64,000 nt of DNA from Euborellia annulipes. Taxonomy: Eukaryota; Arthropoda; Insecta; Dermaptera; Anisolabididae. This document shows positions 56,101-63,061 of the stretch, in pieces. Position 1 is the stretch's first letter; every line of letters starts with the position of its first letter. The stretch spans positions 1-64,000 of the forward strand of contig JAKCPI010008017.1 in NCBI GenBank assembly GCA_023213315.1. The letters run 5' to 3'. Below the pieces are notes generated by a model that saw only the letters and a list, made by a program, of their open reading frames with translations, did no database searches and was not told where the DNA came from. Made by a program: the position numbers and the translations under genes.

Positions 56101-56663
56101 TAGATAAACTTTTTTTTCCCCAAAATAAATAGAAAAACTTTTTTGCCCTCGGGCTTGGCGTAGTTGGTAGTGCGCCTGCCTTGTATATCAAGGGTCGAGG
56201 GTTCTCAGGCAGTTCGATGATTTTATTTAAGCCATTTGGATGCCAAATGGCTTAAATAAGAATGCCTGGATCCCAATATGTATATTAATTGAAAACGGTT
56301 ATCGTATAAGTCTTATATGGCCTAAGTTGCCGAAAAGACTGTGAATGTGAGTGTGAATGGGAAAAAAGTGTTTTTTTTTTTTTATTTTGTTTGACTTCTC
56401 AATCATACCTTCTCAAAATAATTCAATAAACTTAATCTCATTAAAAAAAAAAAAAAAGAGAAACGATTAATTTTCAAAAAATATCAAAATTTGAACATGC
56501 CAGACTAATTAAATATTGTAAAAAGTAAAATGACCTAAATTATTGATACTTATAAAATTTATTTAAGCAAGGCGAAGGAAATAAATTTTAGTATTATTGG
56601 ATATTTAAACTTAGTCTCACCATTGTTTGTAAGAGCCTGTTTATCCTGTTCAGAGGTTACCAT
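36319..56663 (-). CDS. Proton-coupled oligopeptide transporter, SLC15 / POT family (16 exons)
   Basis: A multi-pass plasma-membrane symporter that imports di- and tripeptides with protons, PEPT1/PEPT2-like. Minus-strand exons in order: 56663-56621, 54001-53937, 51963-51885, 47066-46925, 46852-46763, 44089-43818, 43741-43659, 43577-43404, 43307-43059, 42992-42771, 37580-37471, 37273-37133, 37069-36955, 36893-36765, 36702-36595, 36501-36319. All phases join, giving about 734 residues (human homologues about 710-730). Motifs: proton-coupling E-F-C-E-R in TM1 (about residue 50), SDSWLGKF, signatures GTGGIKPCVSAFGGDQF (about 153-169) and FYFAINSGSL, then GLEFSYSQAPVSMKSV near TM10. A large extracellular loop covers about residues 400-595. 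The start ATG (56663) has the context AAGATGG; the exon could extend in frame to 56736 behind a good acceptor, so a further 5' exon is possible. Introns reach 5.2 kb, full of repeats. Confidence 0.92.
38032..38216. mobile_element. hAT-like MITE, 8-bp target duplication
   Basis: Ends CAGGGCCGGAACTAGG and CCTAGATCCTGCCCTG are inverted. Exact GTTGATTA duplications lie at 38024-38031 and 38217-38224. It sits in the 5.2-kb transporter intron (37581-42770). Sequence between 38225 and 39340 contains a further G-run repeat (38320-38480) resembling 40730-40900 and otherwise nothing. Confidence 0.88.
39358..40270 (+). repeat. Family A repeat, near-complete copy split by a MITE
   Basis: Family A order: head TTTCTCTTAC..GAAAGTATTGG, GTCAAAAATTCGATGTCGAG, GGTTTTCGCGACATGGTCTG, TCGGCCAAAAAGTACTAGTA, GGTTGCCATGGTAACA-type stretch, and final nested hairpin. 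This copy shows all but is interrupted at 39868-40145. Short frames across it encode peptides repeated in other copies and are not taken as genes. Confidence 0.8.
39868..40145. mobile_element. hAT-like MITE inserted in family A
   Basis: Ends CAGTGGCGTCATTT and AAATGACGCCACTG are inverted. Exact CCGTACTG duplications flank it at 39860-39867 and 40146-40153. Deleting it restores the family A sequence, proving insertion order. Long G- and C-runs lie just inside each end. Confidence 0.93.
40929..41632 (+). repeat. Family A repeat, full copy
   Basis: The best plus-strand copy. The head palindrome (ACTTTCTCTTACC ... GAGAGAAAGT) is at 40930-40979. A (GTCT)n microsatellite is near 41080-41110. A G-run is at 41463-41484. 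The terminal nested hairpin is at 41538-41629, with outer arms AAAAATCTGGTGTGAC and its near-complement GTCACATCAGATTTTT and inner arms ACACAACTTTC / GAAAGTTGTGT. Between 40370 and 40920 there is a G-rich MITE remnant. Confidence 0.85.
41635..42089. mobile_element. Long-TIR element (arms about 115 bp)
   Basis: The arms 41635-41748 and 41972-42089 are inverted copies (GATAAAGCGGGTGGGGTG and complement, TTTCACTGATTTTCTACATA and complement). The interior of about 220 bp is non-coding. It abuts the end of the preceding family A copy. Sequence from 42090 to 42540 is G-rich repeat debris. Confidence 0.85.
42618..42668 (+). ncRNA. Hammerhead-ribozyme-like motif
   Basis: CTGAAGA (42626-42632), extra T, short stem II GGA / TTC (42634-42636 and 42650-42652), GAAAC (42653-42657), GTC (42658-42660). 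Stem I can pair AAGG with CCTT after one C-C mismatch. It lies 110 bases past transporter exon 10, in the long intron (37581-42770). Family membership is likely; activity is doubtful because stem II is short. Confidence 0.45.
44153..44267. repeat. Foldback MITE, arms about 39 bp
   Basis: AGTCGAGTAGCTCGAGGTTA at 44153 pairs with the complement ending at 44267 (about 34 of 39 positions). It lies in transporter intron 5-6 (44090-46762). Confidence 0.75.
44800..45000 (+). mobile_element. Diverged SINE
   Basis: The tRNA-like head is decayed; GCGCGAGTTCGGATTTGG near 44871 is a B-box remnant. It is followed by CAAATGGTATAAATAAATA, the core TATGGCCCAAGATGCCAAAA (44965-44984) and an A-rich tail. Same family as 57040-57235. 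Confidence 0.65.
45373..45685. mobile_element. TIR element, about 21-bp perfect ends
   Basis: CCCCTATGGAATATGCAACA at 45373 matches the complement ending at 45685, with weaker pairing further in. The interior has no frame. No target duplication is evident. Confidence 0.75.
46190..46690 (-). mobile_element. tRNA-headed SINE split by a MITE
   Basis: On the minus strand, from 46690: a tRNA-like head with A-box GGTGTAGTTGCTAGC and B-box GGTTCGGATCC, then the TTTATTTAAGCCATTTGG spacer. The MITE at 46338-46574 follows, then the remaining CCTTGGGCCC piece, the shared core (46262-46290) and an (AC)n-rich tail (46216-46250). Removing the MITE joins the two halves. Confidence 0.8.
46338..46574. mobile_element. 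TIR element (24-bp perfect ends) nested in a SINE
   Basis: TCTAATTAGCAAAGTGCCTA starts the left end (46338-46361); the right end (46551-46574) is its exact complement over 24 bases. A frame of 62 codons overlaps it but has no recognisable content. Confidence 0.88.
48321..48521. mobile_element. Foldback element, arms about 90 bp, with hammerhead-like core
   Basis: The arms (48321-48410 and about 48434-48521) are near-perfect inverted copies: CAAATTAAACACTAGGTTAT and complement, through to GATACGTATTTCGACAATT and complement. The right arm and centre hold an intact plus-strand core. The matching minus-strand core in the left arm has CTCAAGA instead of CTGANGA and is dead. Confidence 0.85.
48423..48466 (+). 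ncRNA. Hammerhead-ribozyme-like motif, best-paired copy
   Basis: Stem I CACTT (48423-48427) pairs perfectly with AAGTG (48462-48466). CTGATGA is at 48428-48434, followed by one extra T. Stem II is GACA (48436-48439) with TGTC (48446-48449). GAAA is at 48450-48453. Stem III is the palindrome ATACGTAT (48453-48460), and the cleavage base C is at 48461. Stem III differs in sequence and length from the ACGT of the other copies but is again self-complementary, which supports selection for pairing between two copies. Confidence 0.65.
48690..48825 (-). mobile_element. SINE 3' portion
   Basis: Minus-strand SINE tail and core (CTTCTCGGCAACTCAGACCA at 48745-48764), ending at the GGGTCCAGGCA boundary as in the copies at 46310 and 55830. 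The tRNA-like head is missing. Confidence 0.75.
48826..48985 (+). repeat. Homopurine tract of about 160 bases
   Basis: Almost pure A and G, with runs of G (about 48915-48930) and A (48945-48960), broken by single pyrimidines. The minus-strand frame here is a proline/phenylalanine low-complexity artefact. Confidence 0.9.
49156..50086. mobile_element. hAT-like element, 931 bp, with nested content
   Basis: Ends CAGTGGCGTAGCGAG and CTCACTACGCCTCTG are inverted. GTGCTGTG (49148-49155) and GTGCTGGG (50087-50094) match at 7 of 8. The host family A sequence continues across the junction. Inside: a G-run, GCCGAAAAA repeats (49330-49430), an inverted family A copy (about 49490-49935) and a foldback (49940-50060) with TTGATGG ... 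GAAACGTC, a decayed ribozyme core. Confidence 0.8.
50645..50766. repeat. Foldback with tRNA-like interior
   Basis: CACATATCTGAAAAAA at 50645-50660 pairs with its complement at 50751-50766, and CACGGATCAATG with CATTGGTCCGTG. On the minus strand there is an exact B-box, GGTTCGATTCC (50684-50674). Full tRNA folding fails. The rest of 50116-51340 is AT-rich and unrecognised. Confidence 0.7.
51340..51500 (+). repeat. Poly-G MITE of the GGGCGTAACTAGAG family
   Basis: GGGCGTAACTAGAGAATTTG at 51343 and CTAGTTACGCCCAAG near 51490 are inverted ends around two G-runs and a C-run. Same family as at 9636 and 13204. Confidence 0.7.
52641..53330 (-). repeat. Family A repeat, full minus-strand copy
   Basis: It begins with the nested terminal hairpin (52641-52731) and runs through GGTTGCCATGGTAACA (complement), the GTACTAGTACT palindrome near 53015-53025, a (CCCA)n(CA)n microsatellite at 53130-53180, and the head palindrome at 53278-53328. 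Located in transporter intron 51964-53936. Sequence 51970-52640 shows only AT-rich DNA and a short GC-balanced stretch near 52130-52320 without a frame. Confidence 0.88.
54945..55105 (-). mobile_element. tRNA-headed SINE, Gln-like head
   Basis: From 55105 downward on the minus strand: A-box TGGCTCAGGGGTAAAG, B-box GAGTTCGTATCCC, then CAATTGAATTGGATATC and the shared core (AAGGTCTATTTCTGCATTTG ... on the plus strand). A sister copy is at 60070-60230. Confidence 0.75.
55700..55975 (-). mobile_element. tRNA-headed SINE, most complete copy
   Basis: On the minus strand from 55975: tRNA-like head with GGCTTGGTGTAGAGG and GGGTTCGGACC, TTTATTTAAACCAATTGG spacer, the core GTCTTATATGGCCTGAGTTG, a TGTGAATG-rich tail and poly-A (plus-strand T-run at 55698-55717). 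Length about 275 bp. The B-box is intact, so the copy could once have been transcribed by RNA polymerase III. Confidence 0.85.
56150..56395 (+). mobile_element. tRNA-headed SINE, plus strand
   Basis: CTTGGCGTAGTTGGTAGTGC head at 56155, AGGGTCGAGGGTTCTCAGGC in place of the B-box, the ATTTAAGCCATTTGG spacer, the core TATGGCCTAAGTTGCCGAAA (56315-56334), and a T-rich tail. It lies head-to-head with the copy at 55700-55975, in transporter intron 54002-56620. Confidence 0.82.
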
Positions 56664-57039
56664 CTTGGGGTGACGCAGTCCTCGCAATTCAACGACTACT
56701 AAGCCATCCTCTGCTGGTTCTGGTCGTTTTTCATTCCTGATAAGATAATATCACCTATCATCTCCGTACTTCTCCCGTTGATCTAAGATGCCCCCCAGAT
56801 ATGACGAAGAATGCAAAATATCTTTTACATTAATCATATATTATCAAACAAAAAAAAAAAGGATAGTTAATCAAAGTACATATTTATATACATAGAGATG
56901 TTTGACACTTTACAATTCACTCTAAAACACTTGATAAATACTGAATTTTTTAACTAATTACTGCAAAGCTCTAGAGCTTCAAGAGCGTTCACACATGCGC
57001 ACTTGTTACTAGTAAATTCACTTAGAAATTAAGTAGATA

Positions 57040-57235
57040 GAGCCCCCCTTCCCTCGTGGCCGAGAGATTAGCGATGTTGACAAATGATAATCTAAAAGTC
57101 AAGGGGTGCAGGCGGATTTGGATCCCAGACAGTTCGATGAATTTATTTAATTCATTTAGATAGCAAAACCAAATGGAATAAATAAATATGTCAGAACCCC
57201 AATTTATATTAAAGATTAAAGGCATAAAACTTTTT
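57040..57235 (+). mobile_element. tRNA-headed SINE, Leu/Ser-like head
   Basis: CCCTCGTGGCCGAGAGATTAGC at about 57050 is an A-box region typical of class II tRNA heads. GCGGATTTGGATCCC is a decayed B-box. It is followed by TTATTTAATTCATTTAG and an A-rich end without the core. A similar head with 15 recognisable bases starts the fragment near 62428. Confidence 0.65.
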
Positions 57236-57529
57236 TAAAGTCATTTCGACTGCTGAGGCCATTTGACTTTCAACTTTATTATATAATTTATTTGAATACA
57301 TATATCGATTGCTTCCGGCTGGCGTTCAACGGTCTTATTTTTCTGGGGCCACCTAACCCGATTTTCAGCGCCGCTTGGCTTAACAGCATTGATCTTAGTG
57401 GCTGATGTTTATTCTTTTTGCCAGGCTCGCCGGTCTCCTAAGACTTGAAACAAAATTAGATTTAGCTTTGTTTGGAAACTCGATTGTATAGATGTGATGC
57501 AATATTAATGGAGAGTAGTAACAAATAAA

Positions 57530-57660
57530 AATTGCAGCTTTTCTTTATGTATTTATTTTTCTATGTTTGAACATGGAACCGAAACGTCAGCTGTGCAAAA
57601 AAAAGAATACATAAAGAAAGATCCAAAAAACTATAGCTGCAATTTCTTATTTGTTGATAC
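57530..57660. repeat. Foldback element of the ribozyme family, decayed
   Basis: AACAAATAAAAATTGCAGCT at 57530 pairs with AGCTGCAATTTCTTATTTGTT at 57630-57650. The centre has GGAAC CGAAACGTC AGCTG (about 57570-57592) but no CTGANGA, so only the 3' half of the core remains. Confidence 0.65.
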
Positions 57661-58785
57661 CCTATAATATTTGAAATAGTTGTTGATTTTCAAATTTATT
57701 ATGCTTGAGATTGAGGAGGGGGATAAGGAAGTTAAGCTTATAATCCTGAAGATCACTCGAGTTCAAATCCACCGCACTGCAAAAAATTATCCAACTCTAT
57801 TTGAGATATCCTCTCCTGAGAAACTTATTCTAAGTGATTTTTGAAAATTTTCACAAAGTAACTTTACCAACCAAGCTCTGCCCCATAAAACTATAAGCTT
57901 CGGAATTGGAAAGGAAAAAAATTTTTTTTTTTTTTTAATTTTTTTTGTCTATAACACTTACTGTTAGATTTGTTTTTAAGAAATTAGAAAATTAAGAAAA
58001 TATACTAGGTCTATTGATATTATATATATATATATATATATATTATATATTTTTCTCAATTTTCCTTATAATAATCAAGTTTATATAAAATACAAGTCAA
58101 GTTTTTCCCCGGAAAACTTGGTATATTACGTAATATAAATAAATGGAATATTTCTACTATTTCTATTTCTTTATAAATTTTTATTTATATTGAATTATTT
58201 AACTTTCACCATCCTAGCACGAATTAATTTTGAGGTTCCACAAAAAAAAAAACACACTTTTAATTACTCTAAGTAAATAATTTGAAATAACCTAACTTGG
58301 ACAATTTGATTAAAATTTACCCACGGATCGGGGAGAATTCACAAATACATACTAATATTGCAATAATATGTTAATACCAAGAGACGAATGAACAATCCTT
58401 TTCTTTTTCTTTTGGATCTGCATGATCTCTGTGTTCCACATAACCAGGCCTCTATTTAACCTGCATTGGATCAAATTATTAGCTCCCCATATTTATTCTT
58501 CTTTTGAATTTAAATACCGCGATCAGGTGTGGACAACTTTTTGTATGACTCGAGCCATAATAAATTTTCTTTCCGACTACAAGCCACAGTAATTATTCGA
58601 CACATTTTTCTGACTTTTGGGACTAATCAACAAGCGATTATACATTTCTCCTTCCACCAAGCACGTTGGTTTTTCGTGAAGTGTTGCTACTTTGTCTTCG
58701 TTTTTGGTTTTTAAAAATATTTATTTCATTATTAATTTTTACTTTTTTCTAAAAGGATAGAAAATTTTTATAAATAAGCTTATTT

Positions 58786-59029
58786 ATTATTATTAGGAGA
58801 ATTTTTAATTATAGACCGCATTTTGTATTAATTATTAATTAAAAAATAAATACTGTTCTACTGCTTATTCTGCAGCCGTTATCAAGTGAACTTGAGTCGG
58901 AGCAAGTGCACAGTACTTGATAATGGCTGCAGAATAAGCAGTGGGAACGTTGTGCAGGATTTATATTTTTAATTAATAATTAATACAAAATGTGGTGTAT
59001 ACTTAAAAATTCCCCTAATAATAATAATA
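58786..59029. repeat. Large palindrome, arms about 100 bases
   Basis: The arms 58786-58887 and 58915-59029 are inverted copies (CTGCTTATTCTGCAGCCGTTATCAAGT region and complement; AATTAATTATTAATACAAAA and complement; a (TTA)n / (TAA)n outer end). There is a 27-base centre. It lies upstream of the transporter's visible first exon. Confidence 0.85.
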
Positions 59030-59177
59030 ATTCAAACAACAAAGCTTTGATAAACCCAAGTTTATTTATTATCTTTGTCAAAGTTGGTGCAAATATTTTA
59101 TGAAAAAACATTAGATAAATATAAAATTATTGCTTCCTCTTATATATAGGCAAAATGTTTTAATTAATATTGTAAAA

Positions 59178-59530
59178 TTTATTTAGAGAGAAAGTAGGCT
59201 ATTGCATTCATGTCAAAAATTTGATATCGAGATTTTGATCAAAATACACGTTTTGAAGCTCCCTGAGTCCAAAAAATCTGGTGGGATTGGTCGCACAGCT
59301 TACAACTTTCTCTTACCTTCGGTAATTAAAAGTTGTGTTCTGTAATTATCCCACCCAATTTTGATGACAAATGATGATTTGGAGTAGATAGATGAACAAT
59401 AAATTCAGGAGATATTTTCAGGCCAAATTTTATTCCACTATACAGTCGACAAAAATTAGGTCTGAGAATACCTCCATCATTATAATTTATCCTACACCAG
59501 ATTTTCTGACCCGACATATATTTAGTTACC
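59178..59530. repeat. Rearranged family A copy
   Basis: The plus-strand head (GAGAGAAAGTAGGC ... AATTTGATATCGAGATTTTG) is joined directly at about 59270 to the terminal hairpin region. An unrelated stretch (59345-59495) is inserted before the CACCAGATTTTCTGACC end. It is an internally deleted, inverted derivative. Confidence 0.65.
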
Positions 59531-59620
59531 GGCAGTAGCCTATATTAGAATTTAAGATTTAAAATTAGTTTTTTTTTAATTTGCCCTCTCGGCAGGGGTA
59601 AGTTAAGTGTATTATGTTAT

Positions 59621-59904
59621 TGATACAGGACCAAGGGAGTAGGCAGCCAATAAGTGAGCCTCTATATTAAATAAAAACTCTCAAGTGTTGAGACGTTTCG
59701 GCTTTATTCTGCTAATGCCATCATCAGTCAATTAGAGCTGGAAAGTCATACATTTAATTAATTTTTAAGTTGTTAATCATCACAAATACAAATAAAATAT
59801 TTATTGGCTTATATAAATTATTATTGATTATTATAAATCACTTATTGGCTGCCTACTCCCTTGGTCCTGTATCAACTATATCTACAGCCACTCAATCTTA
59901 TATC
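59621..59904. mobile_element. Ribozyme-bearing insertion with 13-bp target duplication
   Basis: The 284-bp element is flanked by exact TGTATTATGTTAT copies (59608-59620 and 59905-59917). Its own ends hold inverted copies of about 38 bases (GGACCAAGGGAGTAGGCAGC and complement). A complete minus-strand core lies inside. This is the cleanest full copy of the family outside the dynein gene. Confidence 0.88.
59688..59731 (-). ncRNA. Hammerhead-ribozyme-like motif
   Basis: On the minus strand: stem I TTGA (59731-59728), CTGATGA (59727-59721), extra T, stem II GGC / GCC (59719-59717 and 59702-59700), GAAAC (from 59699), GTC, stem I partner TCAA (59691-59688). All core bases are conserved; the loop of stem II is long. 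Stem III is ACGT without a loop. Confidence 0.6.
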
Positions 59905-60069
59905 TGTATTATGTTATGTTAATTATCTTATACCGATGGCTACCGGGGGACGTTCACCACGCTGATCCCTCGGGGTCACCAACCTGAGGTTTCGCTTGGT
60001 ATTGCTTAACCGCAACGATTCCGTGGCGACTATTGCTCCACTCCGTTGCCAGAATCCCCAACCAATGTA

Positions 60070-60230
60070 AATTTATTTATTTATTTAAGGTCTTTTTTGG
60101 CACCTGAGGCCATTTAGATTGATTGGTATCCAATTCAATTGAAATAAATTTTGTTGCCTGGAACGGGATGCGAACTCTTGACCTTTGGTATCAGAAACCA
60201 ATGCTCTACCTTTGAGCCATAGGTCAAGGT
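60070..60230 (-). mobile_element. tRNA-Gln-like SINE
   Basis: On the minus strand: A-box TGGCTCAAAGGTAGAGC, an anticodon arm TTGGT-TTCTGAT-ACCAA that would present CUG, then B-box GAGTTCGCATCCC. It is followed by AATTGAATTGGATACC and the core CTAAATGGCCTCAGGTGCCA. The missing acceptor stem and the SINE body show it is not a tRNA gene. Confidence 0.78.
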
Positions 60231-60494
60231 TAATGTAAAATTTATATTTTATTACCATGGCAACTATTTTTATTTTTATCTTTCCTATGAAATACCCCCC
60301 TCCCCAACATGGACCGCTGCTTACTGTATATATAGGCTAATTGCTAGATAATAGATAAAGGGTTCTGCCAAATTTCTACTCACTCAAACCTCAACTTAAT
60401 TTTTATATTAACTAGTTAGAGCCTTGTTTGAAAAGGATGGAATTTTTTCAATCACTGCTCAAATAGATTGTTCATTAGCCAGTCAATATATCGT

Positions 60495-60735
60495 TTAAGA
60501 TAGCAAGTTTGCGAGATATGGCGTGCAGTTTTTAAGATCTTTCTCTAGGCAATGAAATTTTAATTTCATTAGTTAATAGGCGGATGCGAGATGTTGTGCT
60601 TATTGGGCCAGAGTCCTAGGATAAGGGTAGTCCACCGGCCGCAAAGCGTGGAGGTCCTGGTTCGATTCCAGGGGATGCAATTTTGCCCATTCTTAAGCAC
60701 AAACATATTAATATCTCACAAACTTGCTATCTTAA
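60495..60735. mobile_element. TIR element carrying a tRNA-like sequence
   Basis: The ends TTAAGATAGCAAGTTTGCGA (60495-60519) and the complement (60711-60735) differ at one position over 25 bases. Inside, CCTGG-TTCGATT-CCAGG (60654-60670) is a perfect tRNA T-arm with B-box GGTTCGATTCC, preceded by GC-rich sequence. A D-arm and acceptor stem are not convincing. Confidence 0.7.
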
Positions 60736-60957
60736 TTTTTATATTATGCAAAAAAGTTTTTCATGTGAAAATCTTTGCTACTTATATTATTGATTTAATA
60801 AATACAATATAAGATGAGAATATAATTTATTTACTATTAATTACATTAATTATCTTACAAAATTAATGCTTACAAAATCGTTCTGTGGATGAAGGCATCG
60901 ACAAATGAGATGAAGATAAATTGACTAGGCATGTTGTTACTTGGAATTGCAATTTGA

Positions 60958-61140
60958 TTAGTGCATACTCTCAACACTGGCCCGTGCCATCAGCAATGGT
61001 GAATGCTCATCTGGACTGATACCGCTTAGAGCCGTCGACGTCTCACTACCGAATCCCGACGACTGATAACGCGTAGCAAGGTGAACGAACAAGGTCATGT
61101 TTAGAGCTGCCAGGATCGCGAACATGAAAAATTCTACTGA
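60958..61140 (-). CDS. Last coding exon of a second SLC15-like transporter (partial)
   Basis: Behind the acceptor TTTCTGTTTAG (intron side 61141 upward), 61 codons run to TAA at 60958. The peptide starts SVEFFMFAILAALNMTLFVH, one transmembrane helix aligning with ANEFFLFAGLMFLDMLILIG of the neighbouring gene's last exon, with the same splice phase and the same 183-nt length. The cytoplasmic tail has EHSPLL, fitting the [DE]xxxL[LI] endolysosomal sorting pattern, absent from the neighbour. The remaining exons must lie beyond 64000 or in an intron I could not resolve; 61141-64000 shows only repeats. A separate paralogous gene is my inference. Confidence 0.7.
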   Translation of the reverse strand, partial: SVEFFMFAILAALNMTLFVHLATRYQSSGFGSETSTALSGISPDEHSPLLMARASVESMH

Positions 61141-61496
61141 CTAAACAGAAATATAAATTATAATTATCAAAATGCAATTACAAGTTTAATCTAAAATGAC
61201 GTTAATAATATTTTAGGTTCACTTATATACGCTCGTTAATAAATATAGTCTAATGACACTTATTGTTCATGAGCAAATTGATCAGAGTCTCTGAAAATAA
61301 AAGCCCTTTATGTCTTATGATCAATGTTTAAATCAGGCCCAGATATAAGTTTTCAGGATATAGGTCTTAAATCGATCTTATTTTCATATAATAATCTATT
61401 TAAATGTATTAAAATTATAAATTATTAATTGTTATTTAATATTTAAATTGTTATATAAATTTGTAATCTAAATTTTTTTTATATTATATATTACAA

Positions 61497-61970
61497 GCCG
61501 CGCCTTCCGCCTTCGGCGGGCTTCACCCCCCCCCCCCCCCCCCACGACCCCCTGAACCCATGCCGCCCACCTTTGGCATCTAGAAAGTGGGGCTTTGCCC
61601 CCCCTGGATCCCCAGCTGGCTCGAGCCCGTCTGCGGAGCACCCTCGCCTTTTCTTTAATTATGAAAAAAATAAAAAATTATCATTACTATTCCAATTCAG
61701 TGGCTGCTTGAGGATATGTTTACATTCATGGAATACACAAATGGAAAAATACATAAACATTTCTCTATACATTTCCTATGGGAGAAATCGTAAGTAACTT
61801 TATGAATTAATAACTCAAAAAGTTATAGGAATTTCGGGATGAAAATAATTTTCCTGTAACCCCGAGAAGGTCCTCTTTATGCATATAAAATTCCAACGGG
61901 TAGTTGCCTAAATAGAGCGTGAAAAGACAGACAGACAGACATTAGCGAAGTATATATAGATATTATTATT
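61497..61970. repeat. GC-rich repeat island
   Basis: It begins with a GCCTTCCGCCTTCGGCGGGC palindrome (61507), a C-run of about 19 and GGGGCTTTGCCCCCC, then AT-rich sequence, and ends with (ACAG)n and TATATATAGAT near 61958. The composition break is sharp. An open frame at 61573-61797 has no recognisable protein. It is probably a foreign repeat family; the class is unknown. Confidence 0.55.
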
Positions 61971-62447
61971 GCCTATTGAGACTAAAGCCCGGTAGTTAGG
62001 CAGCCCAAATGGCACACGCACAATAAAGATTTCTTGTCTGTGTGAAAAATATCATTTTCAAAGCAGCCAATAGGCCGAACGAACTTTTTTATTAAATATT
62101 ACGATTCATATTATCTAGACACATTTATTTACCCTATTTATATCCAAATGATTTAAACAAATATTAATCTGCCCGTTTTTAAAATTTTATAATAGGATTC
62201 TTAAGTATACCCCCTTATAAAATCAATCAATTTTTCTGATTTAATCTTTATCATTCTGATTTTTTTAGTGTATTTCCCCAAGATTTGATCAATAGATAGG
62301 AGCATCAGTTACATAATTTATTCTCTTATTATTTATAAAATATCATGTTAAGATGAAAGATTAGATAATAATAATGAATTTAATATTTAAACACTTCAAT
62401 GACCAATTCAATTAAGTGTACCAGTTGCCCTCGGGCCTTGTGGTTAG

Positions 62448-62640
62448 CGTACAAGAGTAAAGTGTGCTTCAAACAATATTTTTAAAGTAAAATCAGAATA
62501 TACATTTTAAAGGGCATCTAAAAAATAATTGATTTAAGAATTTCACTCAAGCGAATTTTGAGAAATTCGAAAAGCACATCTGTAAAATATTCTTACTTAA
62601 ATATAAAATTTTAACCAAGTGCCACATTTTATTCTTACTT
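62448..62640 (-). repeat. Family A fragment
   Basis: The interior of family A (ACAAGAGTAAAGTGTGCTTC, ACATTTTAAAGGGCATCTAA) is fused to a SINE head remnant GCCCTCGGGCCTTGTGGTTAGC at 62427-62448. Stretches 61970-62420 and 62690-63060 hold no recognised feature beyond an inverted pair GTATCACCTTTAAGAGTAAATATG near 62708 and its partial complement near 62878. Confidence 0.6.
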
Positions 62641-63061
62641 TAATTTGACCACACAGACAGACATTTTGCGAGACTCAATTTTTTGATACACTAAAATTGT
62701 AGACCTGTATCACCTTTAAGAGTAAATATGTCAACCGGAAGTAGACTGAATAGTTTTTGAGATAATTAATAAAAATTGGAGAGAAGGGTCTTTTTTCGTT
62801 GATTATCTCAACATCTATTTAGCTTTCGAAAAAAAAGTTGAAAAAATAATAACGTTTTAAAATAGTCTTCTTTCCATTGACATATTTACTCCAAAGGTTG
62901 ATACATCTACAATTTTAGTGTAAGATAATCTCGCATTTGTAGAGTATAGGCTACAAGAAGGAGGAAGAAGTCATTCCCGAATTTTTTGGTTTTGGTATAA
63001 TATCTTTTATTTATTATGTAATTTCAACAAATGAAGGAGGTTACGAACATAAGATTTAAAA

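Noticed and set aside
60585..60690. Functional tRNA gene
   Set aside because: The T-arm and B-box are perfect but no acceptor stem or D-arm forms; it is inside a TIR element.
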